A stretch of DNA of 64,000 bases from Azonexus sp. (GTDB lineage: Bacteria; Pseudomonadota; Gammaproteobacteria; Burkholderiales; Rhodocyclaceae). Within the stretch, counting starts at the first letter, position 1. The number at the start of each line of letters is the position of its first letter. The position numbers were made by a program, and so were the translations under genes. A model generated the notes under the pieces. It was not told the DNA's origin. It did not search any database and saw nothing but the letters and a program-made list of their open reading frames with translations. The stretch is from the NCBI GenBank assembly GCA_017983755.1, contig JAGOAU010000006.1:62001-126000 (forward strand), in the 5' to 3' direction. Shown here in pieces: positions 57,846 through 64,000 of the stretch.

Positions 57846-59374
57846 TCCGCACCCTCCTCGCCGCCCTGCTGGCGCTCGCCGCCGCGCTGGCAACGGCCGC
57901 CGACGCCCGCTTCATGGCGCTGAGCTACCACGAGGTCCTCGCCGACGACGAACCGGCGACGCCGACCGCCGTCCGCGCCAGCGACCTCGCCCGCCAGTTC
58001 GCCTGGCTCCAGGCCAACGGCTACCACCCGGTCAGCGTCGAGCAGATCCTCGCCGCCCGCGCCGGCGGCCCGCCACTGCCGCCCAACGCCATCCTGCTGA
58101 GTTTCGACGACGGGTTTCTCGATGTTTACACCCGCGCCTTCCCGCTGCTCAAGCTGTTCAACTACCCGGCAGTAATCGCCCTGGTCGGCAAATGGATGGA
58201 CGTTCCCGCCGGCCAGATGGTCGACTACGACGGCAAGCCCGTGCCGCGCAGCAAATTCCTGAACTGGGAGCAGGTGCGCGAGATGCAGGCTTCCGGGCTG
58301 ATCGAAGTCGCCTCGCATTCCTACGACCTGCACCACGGCATCCCCGCCAACCCGCAGGGCAACACCCAGCCGGCGGCGACCACGCGCCTGTATGCGAACG
58401 GCCGCTACGAGGACGACACCGCCTACCTCGCCCGCCTGCGCCACGATCTCCGCGACAGCATCAGCCAGCACACCGGCAAGGCGCCGCGCATCATCGTCTG
58501 GCCCTACGGGCGCAGCAACCTGGCCGCCCAGCAAGTCGCTGCGGAACTCGGCATGCCCATCGGCCTGACCTTGATCGACGGCTTCAACGACGCCGCCACG
58601 CCGACGGCCGTCTGGAAACGCCAGCTGATCGAGAACAGCCCGTCGCTGCAGGCCTTCGCCGAAATGCTGCGCGTCACCTGGGATCCCAGCCCGGCGCGCA
58701 GCGTGCGGGTCGATCCCGGCACATGGCCGCCCGGCGAGGACGGCCTTTCGCCGACCCTCGACCGCCTGCTGACGCTTAGTCCCAACATCGCCTTCGTGCG
58801 GCCGGCCGTCGTCCGCGACGGCCGTGAAATGGCCCTGTTTCCGACGAAACTGCGCCCGGTCGCGGCCGACCAGCTGAACCACATCGCCTGGCAGACCGAA
58901 CGCCGGGCCGGAGTCCCGGTCTTCATCGACCTGCCGGATGCCTGGCTGGACGAACCGGAACTGGTCGCCGACCTCGCCCGCCAGGTCAATTTCGCCGGCC
59001 TGCGCGTGCGCGCCGCGCCGGACAGCGCCGCCGCCGAGCGCATCCGCCAGGCGGCCGGACGCTGGGTCTGGCCGTTGCAGATGGCCTACGCCGTCGACCA
59101 GCCGCCGACACCGGCGCAATGGGCGCGCCTGCGCGCTGGCGATCTGGTCGTGCTCGCCGCTAGCGAGGAGAACATTGCCGCCGTGCCCCGGGAAATGGCC
59201 GGGCGCGTCGTCTTCGAATTCGACCCGTCGCTGCCGCCGGCGAACATCGCCCGCCGCATGAACCGTCTCGAAGCCGATGGCTTCCGCCAGTTCGGCGTCG
59301 CCGGCTTTCCGGAGAGCCTGTTGGGCCCGATCTTTCCTTCACTCTCGCTGCGCTGGCAGCCGCAACTGCGATGA
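57833..59374 (+). CDS. pgaB: Poly-GlcNAc N-deacetylase PgaB
   Basis: The 513-residue periplasmic enzyme has a signal peptide (about 1-22), a polysaccharide deacetylase domain with MALSYHEV, the metal-binding LSFDDGF and VASHSYDLHHG, and a C-terminal region (about 280-513) matching the PgaB glycoside-hydrolase-like domain. At 513 residues it is shorter than E. coli PgaB (about 670), so the C-terminal domain is reduced. The ATG at 57833 lies inside the pgaA end. Partial deacetylation is needed for export and biofilm adhesion. Confidence 0.88.
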   Translation: MALLIRTLLAALLALAAALATAADARFMALSYHEVLADDEPATPTAVRASDLARQFAWLQANGYHPVSVEQILAARAGGPPLPPNAILLSFDDGFLDVYTRAFPLLKLFNYPAVIALVGKWMDVPAGQMVDYDGKPVPRSKFLNWEQVREMQASGLIEVASHSYDLHHGIPANPQGNTQPAATTRLYANGRYEDDTAYLARLRHDLRDSISQHTGKAPRIIVWPYGRSNLAAQQVAAELGMPIGLTLIDGFNDAATPTAVWKRQLIENSPSLQAFAEMLRVTWDPSPARSVRVDPGTWPPGEDGLSPTLDRLLTLSPNIAFVRPAVVRDGREMALFPTKLRPVAADQLNHIAWQTERRAGVPVFIDLPDAWLDEPELVADLARQVNFAGLRVRAAPDSAAAERIRQAAGRWVWPLQMAYAVDQPPTPAQWARLRAGDLVVLAASEENIAAVPREMAGRVVFEFDPSLPPANIARRMNRLEADGFRQFGVAGFPESLLGPIFPSLSLRWQPQLR

Positions 59375-60654
59375 CGCCGCTACCCGTCCTGCTCGGCGAC
59401 GTCTGGGGCGCCATCCTCGCCTACGTCTTCTTTTACCCGGTGCTGATGTCGGTGGTCTGGATGATCGGCGGCATTGCGTTTTACCTGCGTTTCGAGCGTT
59501 TACCGCACCGCATCGTCAACCAGCCGCCGCCGCGCGACGACTATCCGCTGATTGCCGTCCTCGTGCCCTGCTACAACGAGGAGGCGCACGTCGACGAAAC
59601 CGTCGAAGCGCTGATGGAGCTGGAATATCCGAATTTCGAGGTAGTCGCCATCAACGACGGCAGCCGCGACCGCACCGGCGAACTGCTCAACGCGCTGGCC
59701 ACCCGCTTCCCGAAACTGCGAGTCGTGCATCAGCTGGAAAACCAGGGCAAGGCGGTCGGCCTCAACACCGCCGCGCTGCTGACCAAGGCGGAGATCCTCG
59801 TCGGCATCGACGGCGACGCCCGCCTCGATCCGCATTCGCTGCACTGGCTGGTGCGCCATTTCGATGACCACGAGGTCGGCGCCGTGACCGGCAACCCGCG
59901 CGTGCGCAACCGGTCTACGCTGCTCGGGCGCATCCAGGTCGGCGAATTCTCGTCGATCGTCGGCCTGATCAAGCGTGCCCAGCGTTCGGTCGGCCTGATC
60001 TTTACCGTCTCCGGCGTCATCACCGCCTTCCGCCGCAGCGCGCTGCACGAAGTCGGTTACTGGAGCCCGGAGAAGCTGACCGAAGACGTTGACATCTCGT
60101 GGAAACTGCAACTTGCCGGCTGGGAAGTCCGCTTCGAACCGCGCGCGCTGTGCTGGATCCTCATGCCGGAAACCCTGGGCGGCCTGTGGAAGCAACGCCT
60201 GCGCTGGTCGATGGGCGGCACCCAGGTACTGCTCGACTACTGGCCGCAGCTGTTTTCGCTGAAAAACCTGCGCCTGTGGCCGCTCTGCATCGAGTATTCG
60301 ATGAGCATTCTCTGGGCTTGCCTGTTCTCGTTGCTGGCGGTTTACCGGGGGATCGACCTGATATTTTTCAAGGTGGACCTGCAGAGCGTCCCAATCCTGA
60401 TGCTCGGCTGGGCCGGCCTGCTGATCGGCACCACCTGCATGGTGCAGATCATGCTCAGCCTGGTGCTCGACCGCCCCTACGATCGCGGGCTGCTGAAAAA
60501 CTACTTCTGGATGATCTGGTATCCGATCATCTACTGGGTCATCACCGCTGCGACTTCTGTCATGGCATTACCGAAAATCCTTCTCCGAGACACTGAAAAG
60601 CGCGCACGATGGACGAGTCCCGACCGCGGCATCAAACCCGACGCCTCCCGCTGA
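59371..60654 (+). CDS. pgaC: Poly-GlcNAc synthase PgaC (GT2 glycosyltransferase)
   Basis: The 427-residue inner-membrane enzyme polymerises GlcNAc from UDP-GlcNAc. It has N-terminal membrane segments (about 10-40), a GT2 domain with AVLVPCYNEEAHVDETVEAL, GIDGDARLD, TEDVDISWKL and QRLRWSMGG (D, D, D, QxxRW), and C-terminal helices (about 315-410). In E. coli it works with PgaD and requires c-di-GMP. It overlaps pgaB by four bases. Confidence 0.93.
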   Translation: MTPLPVLLGDVWGAILAYVFFYPVLMSVVWMIGGIAFYLRFERLPHRIVNQPPPRDDYPLIAVLVPCYNEEAHVDETVEALMELEYPNFEVVAINDGSRDRTGELLNALATRFPKLRVVHQLENQGKAVGLNTAALLTKAEILVGIDGDARLDPHSLHWLVRHFDDHEVGAVTGNPRVRNRSTLLGRIQVGEFSSIVGLIKRAQRSVGLIFTVSGVITAFRRSALHEVGYWSPEKLTEDVDISWKLQLAGWEVRFEPRALCWILMPETLGGLWKQRLRWSMGGTQVLLDYWPQLFSLKNLRLWPLCIEYSMSILWACLFSLLAVYRGIDLIFFKVDLQSVPILMLGWAGLLIGTTCMVQIMLSLVLDRPYDRGLLKNYFWMIWYPIIYWVITAATSVMALPKILLRDTEKRARWTSPDRGIKPDASR

Positions 60655-61100
60655 TCATCGAGCGGCCCGACCTCGCGCACCCGCTGCGGCGGGCAATCGG
60701 GCTGTTTGTGACGGTACTCGCCTGGCTGCTCTGGCTGGCGATGTGGATCCCGTTTCTCGCGGCGCTCGGCCGCTATCTCGGCTACGACCTGCCGGAAATC
60801 TATTTCCCGAGCCAGATCAGCCTCCACTCGTTTCTCTCGCTGGTCAATATCCTGCCGACGGTAGTCGGCATTGCCGTTGCATTGGTGATGGCCAGCTATC
60901 TCAGGGAAAAAATGAAATCCCGCGCCGACCAGCGCGACGAGCGCTGGCGCCCGGTCGGCGTCGAGCGCCTGGCAACCGGCCTGGCACTCGATCCCGAACG
61001 TCTCGCCGCCTGGCAGGCAGCCCAGGTGCTCTACGTGGCGCACGGCCCGCTCGGCCGCGTCACCGACGCCAGCACGACTCAGCCCAGCCGCCCCGACTGA
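60609..61100 (+). CDS. pgaD: PgaD-like subunit of the poly-GlcNAc synthase
   Basis: The 163-residue inner-membrane protein has two hydrophobic helices (about 28-55 and 74-95) and a charged cytoplasmic C-terminus. Sequence conservation of PgaD is low; the call rests on size, the IIERPDL-type opening before the first helix and position after pgaC (46-base overlap). In E. coli PgaC and PgaD together bind c-di-GMP. It is convergent with and overlaps the ybbA end by 22 bases. Confidence 0.85.
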   Translation: MDESRPRHQTRRLPLIIERPDLAHPLRRAIGLFVTVLAWLLWLAMWIPFLAALGRYLGYDLPEIYFPSQISLHSFLSLVNILPTVVGIAVALVMASYLREKMKSRADQRDERWRPVGVERLATGLALDPERLAAWQAAQVLYVAHGPLGRVTDASTTQPSRPD

Positions 61101-61750
61101 ATCCGCAGTACCCGCCCGCAGCGCGCGGCGATCGCTTCGTCGTGGGTGACGAGCACCAGCGTCGTGCCCTGCTTCGTGTTGAGGTCGAACATCATATCGA
61201 TGATCTGCTGCCCAGTCGCCGCATCGAGGTTGCCGGTCGGCTCGTCGGCCAGTACCAGCCGCGGGTTCGGCGCGAAGGCGCGGGCCAGCGCGACGCGCTG
61301 CTGCTCGCCGCCCGACAGATGTTTCGGATAGTGCTTCAGGCGGTGCTCCAGCCCGACACGCACCAGCCAGTCGCGGGCAGTTGCGGTCGACGTCCGCGAA
61401 CCGGCCAATTCCAGCGGCAGCATGACGTTCTCCAGCGCCGTCAGCGACGGCAGCAGTTGGAAGGACTGGAAAACGAAGCCGAGCAGCTTGCCGCGCTGGC
61501 GCGCCCGCTCGTCTTCGTCGAGCGCCGCCAGCGAGACGCCGTCGAGACGGATTTCGCCGGCCGTGGGAACATCCAGCCCGGCCAGCAGACCAAGCAGGGT
61601 CGACTTGCCCGAGCCCGAGGCGCCGACGATGGCAACCGTTTCTCCCGGCATGACCGAAAAGGAAATATCCTGCAGAATCGTCAGCGGCTCGCCGCCGTTA
61701 TCCACCGTCTTGCCCAACGCCAATACTTCAACCACCGGTTTTTCCATCAT
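61079..61750 (-). CDS. ybbA: ABC transporter ATP-binding protein, YbbA/LolD family
   Basis: The 223-residue ATPase has Walker A GASGSGKST, the Q-loop FQSFQLLPSLTALENV, the signature LSGGEQQRVALARA, Walker B LVLADEPTGNLD and H-loop VTHD, all typical of the LolD/MacB/YbbA group. Pairing with divergent tesA and then selU copies the E. coli ybbA-tesA-ybbB order and supports YbbA. The permease partner is not in the window. A GTTGCGGTCGAC-type word copy lies inside. The ATG at 61750 overlaps the tesA ATG by two bases. Confidence 0.88.
   Translation of the reverse strand: MMEKPVVEVLALGKTVDNGGEPLTILQDISFSVMPGETVAIVGASGSGKSTLLGLLAGLDVPTAGEIRLDGVSLAALDEDERARQRGKLLGFVFQSFQLLPSLTALENVMLPLELAGSRTSTATARDWLVRVGLEHRLKHYPKHLSGGEQQRVALARAFAPNPRLVLADEPTGNLDAATGQQIIDMMFDLNTKQGTTLVLVTHDEAIAARCGRVLRIQSGRLG
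61380..61391 (-). repeat. Dispersed 12-base word, copy 11
   Basis: It lies in ybbA; the gene strand reads GTCGACCGCAAC as Ser-Thr-Ala-Thr. Confidence 0.7.
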
Positions 61751-62351
61751 GCGGATCGTCCTGCTCCTGTTTGTCCTGCTCTTCTCTGCCGCCCCGGCGC
61801 TCGCCGCCCGCACCATCCTGGTCATGGGCGATTCGCTTTCCGCCGGCTACGGCATCCGCCCCGAACAGGCCTGGCCTTCGCTGCTCGGCAAGCGGCTGGC
61901 GGAAAAGCGCCTCGATTATAGCGTCGCCAATCTCTCCATCTCCGGCGAAACCACGGCCGGCGGCCGCGCCCGCCTGCCCGAGGCACTACGCCAGCACAAG
62001 CCGGCGGTCGTCGTCATCGCCCTCGGTGCCAACGACGGCCTGCGCGGCCTGCCGCTCGCCCAGATGCGCGACAACCTGTCTGCCATGCTCGATGCCGCCC
62101 ATGCCGCCGGCGCCCGCACGCTGCTGGTCGGTGTCCGCCTGCCGCCCAATTACGGCCCTTACGCCACCGAATTCGACCGGACCTTCGCCGAGGTCGCCAG
62201 ACAGAAGAAAAGCGCTCGCCTCGACTTCCTGCTGGCGCCGATCGCCGCCGAACGCGGCTATTTCCAGGCCGACAACCTGCACCCGACCGCCGAAGCGCAA
62301 CCGCTGCTCCTCGACACCGTCTGGCCCAGCCTGCAGCCCCTGCTAAAATAG
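61749..62351 (+). CDS. tesA: TesA-type GDSL lysophospholipase/thioesterase
   Basis: The 200-residue periplasmic SGNH esterase has a signal peptide (about 1-19, ending APALAA), block I GDSLSAGYG with Ser29, block III ALGANDGLRG, and block V DNLHPTAEAQ with the Asp/His pair. E. coli TesA hydrolyses acyl-CoA thioesters, lysophospholipids and arylesters. The ATG at 61749 overlaps the divergent ybbA ATG, so its promoter must lie within ybbA. Confidence 0.92.
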   Translation: MRIVLLLFVLLFSAAPALAARTILVMGDSLSAGYGIRPEQAWPSLLGKRLAEKRLDYSVANLSISGETTAGGRARLPEALRQHKPAVVVIALGANDGLRGLPLAQMRDNLSAMLDAAHAAGARTLLVGVRLPPNYGPYATEFDRTFAEVARQKKSARLDFLLAPIAAERGYFQADNLHPTAEAQPLLLDTVWPSLQPLLK

Positions 62352-62355
62352 GCCG

Positions 62356-63417
62356 ATGACGCCTGACCGCCCGCCTTTTCCCGATCTCGGCGAATTCGAC
62401 GAGATCATCGATGTCCGCTCCCCCGCCGAATTCGCCGAAGACCACATCCCCGGCGCCATCAACTGCCCGGTACTCGACGACGCCCAGCGCAGCGAGGTCG
62501 GCACCCTGTACAAGCAGGTTTCACCCTTCGAGGCCAAGAAGATCGGCGCGGCGATGGTTTCCGAGAACATCGGCCGCCACTTGCGGGCGAATTTCCTCGA
62601 CCGCCCCAAGACCTGGAAGCCCCTGATCTACTGCTGGCGCGGCGGCGAGCGCAGTGGCGCGATGACCACCGTTTTCCGTTCCATCGGCTGGCGCACGATG
62701 AAACTCGACGGCGGCTACAAGGCCTGGCGCAGCCATGTCGTCGAACAACTGGCAACGCTGCCCGGCAATTTCCGCATGCGCGTCATCTGCGGCGCCACCG
62801 GCAGCGCCAAGACGCGCATCCTGCAGGAAATCGCCAGGCTGGGCGAACAGACGCTCGACCTCGAAACGCTGGCCTGCCACAAGGGCTCCGTGCTCGGCAT
62901 CCTGCCCGGCCAGCCGCAACCCGGCCAGAAATGGTTCGAGACTACGCTGCTGCAGGCACTGGCCGGTTTCGATCCGGCGCGGCCGGTGTACGTCGAGGCG
63001 GAAAGCCGCAAAATCGGCAACCTGCACGTGCCGGAAGCGCTGATCGAACGCATCCGGCAAGGCGAATGCCTGCAGGTCGACGCGACGCTCGACGCGCGTG
63101 TCGCGTTTCTTCTGGGCGATTACGACTATTTCCTGACGATGCCGGCGCTGCTGGACGAGCGCCTGGATGCACTCAAACACCTGCAGAGCCGCGAAACGCT
63201 TGCCCGTTGGCATGACCTGGTACATGCCGGCAACTGGCCGACCCTGGTCCGCGAACTGCTCGAACAGCATTACGATCCGCTCTACCGCCGTTCGCAGAAC
63301 CAGAATTTCACCGGCTACCAGCACCCGCAGGTGTTTCCCAGCGCAGACCTGTCGGCCGCCGGCATCGCCCGCCTGGCCGGCGCCATCGCTCAGTCGCGGA
63401 CGGCGCAGATCGCCTGA
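62356..63417 (+). CDS. selU: tRNA 2-selenouridine synthase (MnmH/SelU)
   Basis: The 353-residue enzyme replaces sulfur by selenium in the wobble uridine of some tRNAs through a geranylated intermediate. The rhodanese domain (1-125) carries catalytic Cys93 in IYCWRGGERSG, and a P-loop-like domain follows with GATGSAKT. It starts five bases after tesA. Presence implies selenophosphate supply (selD) elsewhere in the genome. Its 3' end overlaps the convergent methyltransferase gene by 28 bases. Confidence 0.93.
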   Translation: MTPDRPPFPDLGEFDEIIDVRSPAEFAEDHIPGAINCPVLDDAQRSEVGTLYKQVSPFEAKKIGAAMVSENIGRHLRANFLDRPKTWKPLIYCWRGGERSGAMTTVFRSIGWRTMKLDGGYKAWRSHVVEQLATLPGNFRMRVICGATGSAKTRILQEIARLGEQTLDLETLACHKGSVLGILPGQPQPGQKWFETTLLQALAGFDPARPVYVEAESRKIGNLHVPEALIERIRQGECLQVDATLDARVAFLLGDYDYFLTMPALLDERLDALKHLQSRETLARWHDLVHAGNWPTLVRELLEQHYDPLYRRSQNQNFTGYQHPQVFPSADLSAAGIARLAGAIAQSRTAQIA

Positions 63418-63899
63418 CGCATGGCGGGTTTCGGCAGGTCGGTATAGCCTTCCTCAAAGGCCAGTTCACGCAGGCCGGCGGCAGCGGCGACCGTGCGCAA
63501 CTCACCGGGGCGCAGCAGGAAATCGGGATTCGACGGTTTTCCATATGCTTCGTTGCCAACCATGAAAGTCTCGTAGATCAGCACCCCGCCCGGCGCCAGC
63601 AGCGCGCAGACGTCGGCCATCCGCGGCCGCCACAGATAGTTGGTTACCACCACCCCGGCAAATTGCCGGCCGGCCAGCGGCCACTCGTCCGTTTCGAGGT
63701 CGGCAACCAGTACCGCAACACCGGACAAACCCTGCAGCCCGGCCAGCGCCGACCGGTCGCGGTCGACCGCCAGCACGTCACGCCCCCGGGCCGCCAGCCA
63801 GCGCGCATGGCGCCCGCTGCCGCAGGCGAGATCGAGCATCTGCCCGCCGGCCGGCACCTGCGGCAAATGGCGCAGCACCCACGGCGAAGGGGGTATCAT
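63390..63899 (-). CDS. SAM-dependent methyltransferase
   Basis: The 169-residue class I methyltransferase shows the SAM-binding motif I LDLACGSGRHARWLA, motif II acid in VLAVDRD, and motif IV VVVTNYLWRP with LLAPGGVLIYETF. It resembles TehB-like small methyltransferases; the substrate is unknown. The ATG at 63899 (MIPPSPWVL) is chosen; an ATG at 63929 would overlap the divergent OsmC-like start. No clear ribosome site is seen for either. Confidence 0.8.
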   Translation of the reverse strand: MIPPSPWVLRHLPQVPAGGQMLDLACGSGRHARWLAARGRDVLAVDRDRSALAGLQGLSGVAVLVADLETDEWPLAGRQFAGVVVTNYLWRPRMADVCALLAPGGVLIYETFMVGNEAYGKPSNPDFLLRPGELRTVAAAAGLRELAFEEGYTDLPKPAMRQAICAVRD

Positions 63900-63927
63900 C
63901 GCAGCGATTTCATTCGAGGAGCCAGTC

Positions 63928-64000
63928 ATGTCGGGTAGCGTCGTCGTTCGGGAAAATGGACAGGGAAGATACCAGCAGGAGGTCATCGTCGGCCAGCACC
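63928..64000 (+). CDS. OsmC-like protein, N-terminal end (partial)
   Basis: The last 73 bases open a frame, MSGSVVVRENGQGRYQQEVIVGQH, behind a GAGGA ribosome site. The pattern of a short strand, charged turn and YQQEVIVGQH matches the start of OsmC/Ohr-family proteins, which remove organic peroxides. Only 24 residues are visible, so the call is tentative. Confidence 0.55.
   Translation, partial: MSGSVVVRENGQGRYQQEVIVGQH

Overview
The window is a GC-rich chromosomal segment from a betaproteobacterium, most likely a Rhodocyclales member (Dechloromonas/Azonexus type). This is judged from the surE-pcm-nlpD-rpoS and thrS-infC-rpmI-rplT-pheST-ihfA blocks, the tesA/ybbA/selU block, H-NS and HpnCDE. 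It is an inference: there is no rRNA here. Genes are tightly packed, mostly core, with two accessory regions.

Layout. 1-4.6 kb: serine hydrolase, MFS exporter, DsbA-family protein and acetoacetyl-CoA synthetase. 4.7-7.1 kb: a small, complete-looking chromosomal integron. An IntI-type integrase has a LexA box over its promoter and start. Next to it lie attI and two cassettes read away from it: a membrane protein and a BrnT/BrnA toxin-antitoxin pair. 7.4-10.7 kb: HflX and a PAS histidine kinase/LuxR-type regulator pair. 10.8-18 kb: a beta-oxidation operon (acyl-CoA ligase, FadN-type hydratase/dehydrogenase, thiolase, acyl-CoA dehydrogenase). 18.1-31.1 kb: a neutral-lipid region with aldehyde dehydrogenase, Tat lipoprotein plus GMC oxidoreductase, lipase, peroxiredoxin, a Marinobacter-type alcohol-forming fatty acyl-CoA reductase, phasin, patatin phospholipase, TetR regulator, TPR protein, wax ester synthase/DGAT and acyl-CoA-binding protein. 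Together these cover acyl-CoA to fatty alcohol to wax ester, a candidate droplet coat, and candidate mobilisation and re-oxidation enzymes.

31.2-50 kb is core: tRNA-Ser, lysC, an HDAC-like amidohydrolase, moxR-DUF58-tgpA, mltB, rpoS-nlpD-pcm-surE, an H-NS protein, tRNA-Pro, merR-ihfA-pheT-pheS-rplT-rpmI-infC-thrS (infC appears to start at ATA) and tRNA-Val. 50-52.8 kb: an M18 aminopeptidase, a 47-residue membrane protein, SlyX and a DHH phosphoesterase. 52.8-61.1 kb: tRNA-Leu, then a seven-gene run of hpnCDE (farnesyl diphosphate to squalene) and pgaABCD (poly-GlcNAc synthesis and export), joined mostly by 4-base overlaps. 61-64 kb: divergent ybbA/tesA with overlapping start codons, selU, a methyltransferase and the start of an OsmC-like gene.

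Over the whole window lies a dispersed 12-base word, GTYGACCGCAAC. I count 11 perfect copies on both strands, in several reading frames of unrelated genes, plus about ten one-mismatch copies. I cannot explain it by coding constraint; it is the most novel signal here, together with the lipid region and the integron.
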